This document shows positions 1-7,942 of a stretch of DNA of 45,651 bases, piece by piece. The notes under the pieces were generated by a model. That model was not told where the DNA came from, searched no databases, and saw only the letters and a program-made list of their open reading frames with translations. The translations under genes and the position numbers were made by a program. The stretch spans positions 24,997-70,647 of the forward strand of contig MU631686.1 in assembly GCA_026770615.1 (NCBI GenBank). Reading direction: 5' to 3'. The stretch's first letter is position 1, and each line of letters begins with the position of its first letter. This DNA comes from Pavlovales sp. CCMP2436. Its lineage: Eukaryota > Haptophyta > Pavlovophyceae > Pavlovales.

Positions 1-1379
1 TTGAAGAGCGGTTTGGTCTTGCCGGCAATGAACTTGGAGGGGATGTCGACGGCGGAGCACTCGAAGGGCTTGGCGCAGAAAGCGATGTAGGCGGCGGAGC
101 ACTCGAAGCGCTCAAGCTCAGCAGCAGCTTTGAACTTGTGGAAGCGCTGCAGCTTGCAGGTGGAGAGCGGCGAGTAGGTCTCGTCGATAGCGAGTACGTC
201 AGAAGTGTCGGGGCCGTACGGGTTGCGCGAGACCTGGACCATGTTGACAAAGGAAGGACGATGGCTTCTTGCCCAGCTGCTGGGTCTAGCTATCGAAGGC
301 GACCGCCTTGACCGTGGGGATGCCGTAGTAGAAAGCAGCAGGGCAGTCGCGCGGGTGGTGGTCCGAGGCCTGGTTGTGAAGCTTGCACATGTAGCACGAA
401 GGAGGGCGCTCGTCACGAGGGCGCTCGTCGCGCGCGGCTTGCTTGGAGAAAGGAATAGCGGGGCGGCTCGGCGGGGGGTTGCGTCCGCCGCACCCGCCCT
501 GCGCGAGGTTGCCGCGCCCACCACGCACCGCGCCGCGCGAGTTGTTGGAGCTGCGGTTGGAGTCTGCGCCGTAAGTGATCACGTTCACGCTGCGCCTGTC
601 TGCGGCGCCGTTGGTGTTGGAGAGCATCGTGATGGCGGCGAGGTTCTCGCGTAGGGTCGCGAGGACGTCGGAAGCGAGGCGCCGCTCATTGGCGGGGTCG
701 TTGATGGTCGACTGCACGAGCGAGGAGTAGGACTCACCGAGCCCGCGCAGCGAGATGAACAGGATCAGATCCTCGAGCTTGAAGGGAAGGTGCGAGATGG
801 AATTGAAGGCGCGCTGCACGTGGTCGAGCCACTGGAGGCGCTCTCCCTGTGTGAGCGCTGGAGCGAGATGAGATTGAGCATAGAGGCGGCCTTGGACGTG
901 CCGGAGAGGCCGACGCAGTGGTCCTTGAGAGTGTTGAAAACCAGAGACAGCGAGACGGAGCTGCCGCGCTTGGCGCCGTAGGCCTTGTGCATGACATGCG
1001 TGAGGATGCGCTGGTCGATGGCCTGGTTGATGATGTCATGGGCCTTGCACTGCGAGGTAAGCATACGGTGGAACTCCTTGACCGCCTTGACGAAGGCGGG
1101 GTCAGCCTCGCCCTTCGGGTAGATCTGCTTGCCGTCATCGCTGATCGCCTCGGGGTCGGGGTAGTAGAGGGAGACGATCACGGGGTCAGCCTCGAGCGGG
1201 TCGAAGGAGTGCGGATTAGTGAAGACGCACGAGAGGTCTATCTTCTCGTCCGACTGCATGTACGTGAGAAGCATCGCCACCCAGATAGGGAAGTAGGCCG
1301 GGTCGCGCAACTTGAAGTGGTTGAAGCGCGACCCTGCCGACGCGCCTCCGTGGAACTCGACGCCCTGAGAGTCCACCAT
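1..1379 (-). pseudogene. Copia-like retrotransposon gag (start of pol), degenerate
   Basis: Minus-strand Gag-like protein beginning at the ATG at 1379-1377 (MVDSQGVEF). It has the hydrophobic WVAMLLTYM-type core of Copia Gag and, near 370-420, a zinc-knuckle-like CX2C...HX4C cluster (CYMCKLHNQASDHHPRDC). The frame is broken once: the first part runs to about 850, then a 1-nt shift near 845-860 moves the rest to the frame that ends at a TAG at 286-288 (AFDS-stop). Beyond that stop the same frame stays open to the window edge and still reads as protein (PSSFVNMVQVSRNPYGP), so this is the 5' part of an element cut by the window. Gag packages the element's RNA; this copy is inactive as read. No protease, integrase or RT is visible here. 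The TAG could be a gag-pol suppression site or simple decay. Confidence 0.72.
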
Positions 1380-1690
1380 GTTCGGATGCGAGAGTGCGAG
1401 GTCTGCAGCGAGAGCTAGGGGGGATCGAGTCCGAGTCGCGGTGAAGCGGCTAACGAGAGGGCAGGAACAGCTAGGAATCGTAGGGCGATACGACACAGAG
1501 CAGGTGGTCTGAAGCTGTGTCACAAGGTCTCTTAGTAAGTAAGAGACCCTGACAAGAGAGCTGAAGAGGCGTCGAGAGCAGCCGCAGAGCAGTCGAGACG
1601 GCAGCTGAGCCCGGGATATTAAAATCCGGGCAGTCCGATGGCGAACCGGACAGAGCCAAAGTGTGTAAAACACTTGGGCTCCCGACACAA
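1380..1690 (-). repeat. LTR/leader-like region of the Copia-like element
   Basis: Directly upstream (minus strand) of the gag ATG. It begins near 1688 with TGTCGGGAGCCC, the TG start usual for LTRs, followed by the hairpin-like stretch GCCCAAGTGTTTTACACACT. A related hairpin and a shared CGCTTCACCGCG.CTCGGACTCGA stretch recur at 27364-27524 in front of another retroelement ORF, which supports a shared LTR/leader. The 3' border and the primer-binding site could not be fixed, and no second LTR lies inside the window. Confidence 0.5.
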
Positions 1691-1735
1691 TCGGCAAGCA
1701 GGGGGGGGGGATTCTAAGATGACGAGGAGGGGATG

Positions 1736-1936
1736 ATGACGGGCCACGATGACGCTATCCGTGTGCTCGGGAATCCAGGTCCTAGGCTAACATTGTGTTG
1801 TTGTTGCGCCTCTGCGAATCTGGGAGACCGTTTACGGGGCTGCCACATCGCTCAGACCAGCACAACTTCCAGGACAGTCAGACGTCAGCTTGAATATACA
1901 TATCTAGAAGTACTCGTACGTCCGTCCCCTGACGGG
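1736..1936. repeat. Mosaic of dispersed-repeat fragments
   Basis: Three pieces seen elsewhere in the window are joined here. 1750-1770 (CGCTATCCGTGTGCTCGGG) matches the 3' region of the OTU-LINE (for example 15370-15390). 1845-1900 matches, in reverse, the tail repeated at 36315-36700. 1895-1936 (TATCTAGAAGTAC...CGTCCGTCCCCTGACGG) matches 31140-31170. No coding content. Confidence 0.6.
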
Positions 1937-1938
1937 TA

Positions 1939-2111
1939 CAGCCCTGGGGTCGCGGGCGATAAGAAACCGTAACGTAAAGAAACTGAGCCTGGTTTTTTGT
2001 GCCCTTCAACAGTATTTTGAACAAAATTAAACATTTTTTGGATACAATTTTTTAAGAAACTGAGCCACAGTCTCGAAAGCGCCCTTCTTATTGCCCGCGA
2101 ACCCCTGCCTG
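1939..2111. mobile_element. TIR element family A, copy 1 (divergent)
   Basis: Ends are diverged versions of the family inverted repeat (CAG..GGGGTCGCGGGCGATAAG and CTTATTGCCCGCGAACCCCTG), flanked by TA at 1937-1938 and 2112-2113. The interior keeps the two TAAGAAACTGAGCC-type blocks and AT-rich centre of the other copies. It is non-coding, so any movement would need a transposase in trans. Confidence 0.75.
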
Positions 2112-2113
2112 TA

Positions 2114-2379
2114 TTTCCACCGGACCTCTTGCCTCCGGGGTCGACGTCCAAGACACTAAAGGTACGCTATAACATTTCCGATTCCCATCGGTCGGAAGCG
2201 AAAAGAAAGGCATGGTTCCCAAAGTGGTACAGCGGAGTTAGTTGCAGATTCGTAAATGGCGCACGAATCTTAGTTACTCGTCTCATGCCATCCAACAGAG
2301 TAATTACTCTGTTAGGTAACGCAAGAACTAACTCGCTAAGACTCCGAACTCCTACGCGCCTGACGCTTGTGGCGAAGGT
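2114..2379. other. Intergenic, with a 20-bp perfect palindrome
   Basis: No gene seen. Positions 2294-2313 form the palindrome AACAGAGTAATTACTCTGTT. It lies about 70 bp beyond the stop codon of the minus-strand gene ending at 2380, so it could fold in that transcript's 3' end or be a dimeric binding site. The role is unknown. Confidence 0.55.
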
Positions 2380-3630
2380 TCACTTCAGCTCAAAGAGGTG
2401 GTCAACGCGCCGTGCGAACACCTCGGGAAGCGCGGCGTGCGTCCGGTGCCCGCAGCGGAGCAGATTGGCCAGTTGTGTGCGTAGCTGCTCCGCGCCGTCG
2501 CCGCTCGCTAGCTCGCCGTCGCCATCCGCGTCAGCGCCGGCGGGGAGCGAGGAGCACCGCGCCGCCGAGCCACGCGGCCGGTGGACAAGCAGCACCACCG
2601 TCGCGTCGACGACGGACACGCGCTCGCCCGCGGGCGCGAGTCGCGGCAGCAGGTCGAGCAGCCGCTTGTACACCCACCGCCGCGTGCCGCCGACAGGGCC
2701 GCGCGCCCAGCTGCGCCAGCCAGGGCGGGCGGGCCTGTACAGCGTACCGCCCTCGCCGAGCGCGTGAATGAGCGGCTCGAGCTGCAGCACGTCCACCGCC
2801 TCCGCGTGCTGCAGCAGCACCACCCGCTGCGCGCCGGCGGGCGCGGCGACGAGCGCGTCGGCGAGCGCGGCCGCGAGCGAGTCGGCGCCGGGCTCGGCTG
2901 CACCCGCGCCGAAGCGCCGACCGTCTACGAGGACGGCGGCGCGGCCGCAGCGTGCGACAGGCGCCCCGCCCGCCGGCACGCAGCGTGCGCCGTCCGCGCC
3001 GAGCGCGCGCAGCAGTGAATGCGCGAAGCGTGCGCTGGCCGAGGGCACACCGGGCTGCGAGTCAGGTGCGAGGTCGAAGGCGGCGAGCACCAGCGGCTTA
3101 GCGTGCGTGCCGCGCCAGCCTAGGCGCCACGCATGTTCGGCGGACCGCGCGCCCGCGCCGGCGCAGCGTGCGCCCATTTCCTCTGCAATCTCGAGTGCGA
3201 GCAGATGCTCCTCTGACTCGTCGAGCCCGCCCATCGCTCGCATGAGGCTCTCGCGCGCGGAATCGAGCGCGGCTGCGTCGAGGCACACATGCGCCAGCGG
3301 GAGCGCGCCCGCGTTGAGCGCACGTGCCGCGGCGAGCGCGAGGCTGGCGACGGCGACAGCTGCGAGCGCGCGGCAGCACGGCGCGCGGCGAGGCGCGGAC
3401 TGGCGCTGCACGGGCAGAGATGGCGGCAGCGCCGCTGGCACCACCGGCTGCGCCGGGGGCGCGGAGGTGGGCGGTGAAAGGCCGGGAGGCGACGGCTCGG
3501 GCGACCGCGCGGGCGGATGCATCCTGCGGCGGGATGTGGCTCGCATCGGCGCGGGCGAGCCGTTCGCCTCATTCCTCTCGCCGCCAGCCGCCTTCACCGT
3601 TCGCTCCCCGCGCCGCGTTAGGACCACCAT
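2380..3630 (-). CDS. Single-pass membrane protein with C-terminal alpha/beta domain (LAP1-like?), hypothetical
   Basis: 416-residue open frame starting at the ATG at 3630; alternative in-frame starts are Met29 and Met37. The N-terminal 80 residues are Arg/Pro-rich and disordered-looking. One hydrophobic helix lies at about 86-104 (CCRALAAVAVASLALAAARAL). The rest alternates predicted helices and strands, including VVLLQHAEAVDVLQLEPLIH and VSVVDATVVLLVHRP. This plan (short basic N-terminus, one membrane helix, C-terminal AAA-like fold without an obvious Walker motif) recalls torsin cofactors of the LAP1/LULL1 type, but that is only a resemblance by eye. Codon use is extremely GC-rich, like the other intact genes here, which supports a real gene. 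No introns are needed. Confidence 0.6.
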   Translation of the reverse strand: MVVLTRRGERTVKAAGGERNEANGSPAPMRATSRRRMHPPARSPEPSPPGLSPPTSAPPAQPVVPAALPPSLPVQRQSAPRRAPCCRALAAVAVASLALAAARALNAGALPLAHVCLDAAALDSARESLMRAMGGLDESEEHLLALEIAEEMGARCAGAGARSAEHAWRLGWRGTHAKPLVLAAFDLAPDSQPGVPSASARFAHSLLRALGADGARCVPAGGAPVARCGRAAVLVDGRRFGAGAAEPGADSLAAALADALVAAPAGAQRVVLLQHAEAVDVLQLEPLIHALGEGGTLYRPARPGWRSWARGPVGGTRRWVYKRLLDLLPRLAPAGERVSVVDATVVLLVHRPRGSAARCSSLPAGADADGDGELASGDGAEQLRTQLANLLRCGHRTHAALPEVFARRVDHLFELK

Positions 3631-3721
3631 CGCGGATTTAGATGGAAGCAGCTTTGGAATTCGCTGGGCCGGTCAGAGCTCGAGCTCGGCTCGAAAACTC
3701 TGAACTCCCTCGAATCGAAGT

Positions 3722-3945
3722 CAAATGTGTGTAAATATCTATAAAAACGTCCGGTCCCGTTCGCGGTCTCAGTTAAAACTGGGACCAGCTCCCGAGCCCC
3801 CGGATACCGTCATCCCCGCTAAGACTAATCAGGCACACGACTGTCGACGACACTCGACTTGCGTGCTGATCAACCTCTGCTGCATCACGCTCGTCTCGAA
3901 ATGCGGCTCGCCTGCGCACGCACCGTACCTAAAGCACATAATACA
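3722..3945 (-). repeat. 3' region of OTU-LINE, copy 2
   Basis: Follows the OTU frame in its own orientation and matches 31126-31376 and, in the opposite orientation, 15213-15490. Shared blocks include CTCGTCTCGAAATGCGGCTC, GGATACCGTC and TCAGGCACACGACTGTCGAC (as read on the plus strand). The outer end (TGTGTGTAAATATCTATAAA on the plus strand) matches less well. It is best explained as the 3' UTR of the LINE, since it sits at the same place after all three copies. Confidence 0.7.
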
Positions 3946-4029
3946 AGCAGAGAAAGTGAACTTCTGCGCCAGCCCACCTCCCCCCTCCCCCTCCCTTCCC
4001 TACCCTCTCTTTGCTTGTCAGTTGTTCTA

Positions 4030-4674
4030 CTAAATTTCTCGTGTCGCCTCGAAGTGTGTCATGTTGGCGTCGATGGTGATTACGCATATTTGTCTGCCTT
4101 GCCCGCTGCGCGATGCCATGAGCAATTCACCGAGGGTCTTATTCTGCAGTACTCTACCTCCTGTAGTAGTTCGGTGTATCCATATGGTCCTGCCGGTCCG
4201 CGGTTGGTGCGGGTTGTATGCGTAATATAGGTCGATAATGTCGCCCACTTTGCCGGGGTCTCTGCTTAGTTTAAGCACCGCGATGTCTGTTCCCATGACT
4301 GTCGATATGCTGTGGAGCATGTTGTCTGACATCCATGCGGCCTGGTTTGCTGGGAAGTGGGGAGGGCCGTGTTTTGCTTGCGCTGCTATTGGCCAGAAGT
4401 TGGGTCGCTTACTGTGGTCTAGGTCATTCCCCAAGGGGTCATCCGGGTCTATATCCGGTCTGTATAGCCTGAGAGCCTTCTTAACCTCCACCGGGAGGGC
4501 GATTGCTAGTGTGATTGCCGCCTCCCGTATTTGTATGGCTGCGTTCCAGCTGGCTGGTCGCCCTGTGCTCTTAAGTGCCGCATAAATCGGGCAGTTTCCG
4601 TCGCCATTCACGTGTTCTGGGGCTAGCGCTACTGACGCCAACAGGCTATTTAAGGTGCCGGCCGGGGCTAGCAT
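4030..4674 (-). CDS. OTU-type cysteine protease domain of the LINE
   Basis: 214-residue open frame. It contains the OTU active-site signature NGDGNCPIYAAL (Asp-Gly-Asn-Cys, Cys being the nucleophile) near residue 24 and ends with ANMTHFEATREI, where the His fits the C-terminal catalytic histidine of the family. OTU proteases remove ubiquitin or ubiquitin-like proteins; inside a retroelement it could process the polyprotein or deubiquitinate it. The frame continues upstream of the Met without a stop to the TIR element at 4945 (AENQQPPSDNGDEQD), so the true product was probably a polyprotein joined to the finger/linker, now separated by a 1-nt shift and the insertion. Confidence 0.75.
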   Translation of the reverse strand: MLAPAGTLNSLLASVALAPEHVNGDGNCPIYAALKSTGRPASWNAAIQIREAAITLAIALPVEVKKALRLYRPDIDPDDPLGNDLDHSKRPNFWPIAAQAKHGPPHFPANQAAWMSDNMLHSISTVMGTDIAVLKLSRDPGKVGDIIDLYYAYNPHQPRTGRTIWIHRTTTGGRVLQNKTLGELLMASRSGQGRQICVITIDANMTHFEATREI

Positions 4675-4812
4675 CCGTTGCGCTGTGATGTCTTGCTCGT
4701 CCCCATTGTCACTTGGTGGTTGCTGGTTTTCTGCTCTGTTTTTCTTGCATGGCGGTGGGCCTGGGAGGTTCTGGCTAGGCAGGCGTTTTGTGCCGGGGGT
4801 TTTTTCGGGGTA

Positions 4813-4945
4813 CAGGGGATCGCGGGCAATAAGAAACCGTCATGTTAAGAAACTAAGCCTCTTTTTTGCATTGTCTGCATGTAATTTGCTAAGAAACTCA
4901 GCCTCAGCCTCAAAAAGCGCCGTTCTTATTGCCCGCGATCCCCTG
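4813..4945. mobile_element. TIR element family A, copy 2
   Basis: 133 bp, ends in near-perfect inverted repeats starting CAGGGGATCGCGGGCAATAA, flanked by TA (4811-4812, 4946-4947). It sits inside the LINE between linker and OTU domain. Too short to encode anything. Confidence 0.9.
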
Positions 4946-4947
4946 TA

Positions 4948-6024
4948 GTTGGCCTTTTTGTATAGCGGCGCTTTTGGATGGCTTTGGCTGGCGGGGCGTT
5001 TGCGTGTGTGGGCTGCTGGGTTGCCAGCGCTGGGTTGGGATGCTGCTCGGAGACGTGGCTGTCATTCGGTCTGGCGGGGGGCTGTGTCGGTGGGCTTGGT
5101 GTGGCAGACGGGCGATTGCTTGGGGTGGGTGGGTTTGGCGTGGGCGAGTCATCTTGGCTCGATGTGGGGTGATCGGGGGTTTGGGGTGGGGTCTGGCTGG
5201 TGGGCATTGAGTCTTCTTCTTCCATTTCTGAGTGGTTGTCATCTTGTTTCTTCTTGCACTCGATGGCGGCCTGCCTTTCGGCGGTCTGGGATGCCCACAT
5301 TGCGTTTTGGTACTTTTGCACCTCGTAGCTAGAGATTCCGTATGACGAGGCTGCAGCCATGAAATTTATCGCCTCGTCGCGCAGTTGGTGCATCGCTAGG
5401 CTGTATCCTAGAAGGGCGAAGTGGAGCGCGCCTCATTTGGGGGCGTCGCCTGGCTCATTATCGTCTTCATCACCTGACGTCCCTGCTGCTATCTTTCCTT
5501 TGATACTCACGCCCACTCGTCCGGCATAATAGTTAGGTCTTTGAATCATTTTGGTGGCTGTTCTGTCTGCCGTGCGTCCGAGGCGTGGGGCTAGAATCTG
5601 GCCTGGGTTTGCAGTGGAGGTTGTGGCACAATTCGTCTGTCTTCTTACACTCGTGGTAGAGGTGGTGTTTCGTGTCTCGAGAGTTCCGCAACTCACACAG
5701 GGGGCAGTTGTGGCTCAGTGGTTCGTCTTTTCCGTCTTTAGTGATGGTTGTGGTAGTCAGGGGTGGTTCTTTTCCGATCCATTCTGCGTTGTAGAGGGTT
5801 AACCCGTGGACGATCTGTAGAAAATGCTTCGTAAGGCTTTCTTTAGGCCGTTCGCCTTTGGCTGGGAGGTGGATAGCTGCTGTGCTCTCTTTGAGCCATG
5901 CCTGTTCAATACTGGCCATCTTTCCGGCGCCCGGGGTGTGTGTGAGGGGGCTTCTAGCCATGAGGTGAAACCTGGCCACCCTGTCGGTGATTTCAATTCG
6001 TGCAGTGCTAGGGTCCGATGTGAT
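4948..6024 (-). pseudogene. LINE C-terminal finger and linker (copy 2)
   Basis: Between the two TIR elements. 5979-5533 encodes the finger CPLCELRNSRDTKHHLYHEC (CX2C...H...C), almost the same as CPLCKALNSQDTKHHLYHEC in copy 1. After a frameshift, 5560-5433 gives IQRPNYYAGRVGVSIKGKI, then TGA in place of a residue kept in the other copies, and 5430-4948 gives the Pro/Gln-rich linker with NAMWASQTAERQAA. Such CCHC-like fingers follow RT/RNase H in many LINEs and bind nucleic acid. Broken in at least two places. Confidence 0.7.
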
Positions 6025-6119
6025 TACAGGGGATCGCGGGCAATAAGACGGCGCTTTTTGAGGCTGAGGCTGAGTTTCTTAGCAAATTGCATACAAACAA
6101 TGCTTAAACTTGCTTAAAT

Positions 6120-6267
6120 TGCTGGCGAAACCTTCAAGTAGCCCACTCGGGTAGAAATGCCCGGTCATCGCTCTGACCGGGCATTGGTCAGCGCTCTGAC
6201 CGGGCATTGGTCAGCGCTCTGACCGGGCATTTCTACCCGAGTGGGCTACTTGAAGGTTTCGCCAGCA
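6120..6267. repeat. Perfect fold-back: 48-bp inverted arms
   Basis: Positions 6120-6167 and 6220-6267 are exact reverse complements over 48 bp (outer end TGCTGGCGAAACC). The 52-nt centre holds tandem copies of GCTCTGACCGGGCATTGGTC. The transcript would form a long hairpin. Confidence 0.92.
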
Positions 6268-6334
6268 TAAGGGCATCTCCGATGGAGTAGGTTCGACCCG
6301 GTTTGTGCGCGCACGCGCTGTTTTCCTTCAGCTC

Positions 6335-6402
6335 CGACGCCACCTTGGTCAGGCGGCCGCCGGTCGTGCGACGCCACCTTGGTCAGGCGGCCGCCGGTCG
6401 TG
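6335..6402. repeat. 34-bp tandem duplication
   Basis: Two identical 34-bp units (6335-6368, 6369-6402) starting CGACGCCACCTTGGTCAGGC, inside the material nested in TIR copy 3. Confidence 0.9.
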
Positions 6403-6484
6403 ACTTTGATCTCGCAGGTAGTCGTCGTCTGCGGGTAGCGCCGCCATCGTCTCTATGTTGCCGGAGTGAAAGCTAAAGAAAGTT

Positions 6485-6508
6485 TGCCGTCAGGATTTGA
6501 ACCCGTGC
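6485..6508 (-). other. tRNA T-arm-like fragment
   Basis: The minus strand reads GCACGGGTTCAAATCCTGAC, matching the B-box/T-arm consensus GGTTCAAATCC with four of five stem pairs possible. No D-arm or anticodon arm lies at the expected distance, so this is not a tRNA gene; it may come from a tRNA-derived SINE. Confidence 0.35.
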
Positions 6509-6588
6509 ATAAATTACATACAAACAATGCAAAAAAAGCGGCTCAGTTTCTTAACACGGCGGTTTCTTATTGCCCGCGATGCCCTGTA

Positions 6589-6740
6589 GGTCACCTGTGC
6601 TGGCTTCTGCTAGTGACCACTTGTGGGCAGTGAGAGTGTTTTGTGTAAGATGGGCTGACGCCAGTGCTCCTGTCACTGCTACCCTTCTCGTTCCCCAATC
6701 GCTGAGTGCATTTTGTTTGGATTTTATTGTTTCATCGGAC
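6589..6740 (-). pseudogene. LINE RNase H C-terminal fragment (copy 2)
   Basis: Minus-strand frame reads NALSDWGTRRVAVTGALAS then HLTQNTLTAHKWSLAEASTG, colinear with 13200-13330 of copy 1. It ends at the TIR element and resumes beyond it at 6024. The upstream frame meets a TAG and similarity fades, marking the probable 5' truncation point. Confidence 0.65.
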
Positions 6741-7330
6741 TACCGCTGAGGATATTTTGAGGAAAGTCCTGTCACGCGCATGAGGGCCCAGGGGGCTACG
6801 ATTCTGATGCCAATGTAGTGAGGTGGAATAGAAATCGCTTTTTAGAAGAAGCCGGCACTTTTTAGTTAGCTACAGATCTGGATAGCCCTAGTCGAGAGGA
6901 GTCCAACGCACCTAAAATCGGATCCATGCGATAGGTGTAAGGGCGTCAAAAATTCAAAATTCGATACAAAAAAAAACCGGCAATGCAATAGAAATTTTGA
7001 GACTTTGACGGCGCCGAAATTTAAAATTTTACATCTAAAAATGTGTTTGTCATTTAAATTTTATATACATATGTTTGGGTATATCCTAGATATGCTGCCG
7101 GGTACTGGACGCTTGCAAGCGCCTGGTTTCCGCCGCCCACGCCTTTTGCAATTCATTTTGATGGCTACAAAGCTCGCTACTCGGCAGCAGTGTGTATGAG
7201 TTACTGTTAGTTATAGTTCGATATAACATTCCGTCGACGGAAGATAAACATCCCAGGGAGAAAGTGCGTCGCTAATGCTCTAACCATTAAGTTGATAGGC
7301 TCCGAAAGTAATCAGCTCTCGGGCCTCCGG
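6741..7330. other. AT-rich intergenic stretch without a recognised gene
   Basis: No supported coding region. On the minus strand 7303-7261 resembles a tRNA 5' half (AATGGTTAGAGCATTAG looks like a D-arm/A-box), but the D-stem does not pair and no T-arm follows. Confidence 0.4.
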
Positions 7331-7332
7331 TA

Positions 7333-7514
7333 AAGGGGGTCGCGGGCAATAAGAAACCGTCACAATAAGAAACGGAGCCGCCTCGTTTTTGTGCCCTTCA
7401 ATAGTTTAAGTGAAGTTTAACCATTGCCAGTCTTTAACCATTGTTTGTGTGTAAATTGCCAAGAAACCGAGCCTCAGCTCTAATTTCGCCGTTCCTATTG
7501 CCCGCGATCCCCTG
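7333..7514. mobile_element. TIR element family A, copy 4
   Basis: 182 bp with family ends (left end slightly mutated, AAGGGGGTCGCGGGCAATAA; right end CCCGCGATCCCCTG) and TA duplication at 7331-7332 and 7515-7516. The centre contains TTTGTGCCCTTCAATAG, as in copies 1 and 7. Confidence 0.85.
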
Positions 7515-7516
7515 TA

Positions 7517-7942
7517 GCGGCAACGCGCGCAAGACATATGTTGCCGTTGGGGCTAGCCTGAGCAGCTGCTCGAGAACGCGCGGCAGCTTTGTGGCGATGG
7601 GCGAGCGATAGGCACCATATCGAGCGCCTCGACGCGGTGCGCAGCTTCAGCGTTCAAAGTCACGGTCTCACGGAGAAGAACTTTTAAAAAGACGTCGCTT
7701 AAAAATCGCAATTAATCAAAAAAAAAAAAAAAAAAAAAAACGTCACTGCACTTTTTTGAGAGAAACACCAGGACAGGGATGGTCAGACTGGTTTCAAGCG
7801 CGAAAGACACACATCACACACGCAAACACACACACGCATACTAGACCAGCTGGTAGCCCCCCCCCCCCTTAATATAAATTAAGCAATCAATCCGGCCGAT
7901 TCGACCCCTTGATTCGACGTCCGGCCTCCGACTTCGACTTCG
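7517..7942 (+). promoter_or_regulatory. Upstream region of the plastid protein gene, TATA-like box
   Basis: A 22-nt poly-A run (about 7719-7740), CA-repeats (about 7800-7840), a poly-C run, then TATAAA at 7873-7878, 65 bp before the ATG. The position fits a core promoter; this is inferred from sequence only. Confidence 0.4.

Larger units (their letters stand above)
6027..6586. mobile_element. TIR element family A, copy 3, with nested insertion
   Basis: Has both family A ends (reverse orientation relative to copy 2) and TA at 6025-6026 and 6587-6588, but is 560 bp because about 390 bp of unrelated DNA lies in its centre: the 148-bp fold-back at 6120-6267, a 34-bp tandem pair and a tRNA-like fragment. 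It interrupts the LINE between RNase H and finger. Confidence 0.85.
3946..6740 (-). mobile_element. 5'-truncated OTU-bearing LINE, copy 2
   Basis: Minus-strand remnant whose order is end of RNase H region (6740-6589), CCHC-like finger (6024-5533), linker (5696-4948), OTU protease (4674-4030), 3' region (3945-3722). It aligns piece by piece with the longer copy at 9.2-15.5 kb: NALSDWG...LTQNTLTAHKW here against NALRDWG...LTKNTLTAQCW there. Two TIR family A elements (4813-4945 and 6027-6586) interrupt it. No RT is present; 5' truncation is typical of LINE insertion. Frameshifts and stops make it non-functional as a whole. Confidence 0.75.

Noticed and set aside
6120..6270. Possible CRISPR-like repeat array
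   Set aside because: Only two to three short repeats, within a fold-back in a eukaryotic genome; no spacers and no cas genes.
7261..7303. Possible tRNA gene on the minus strand
   Set aside because: The A-box-like part is present, but the D-stem does not pair and there is no T-arm or anticodon stem at the right distance.
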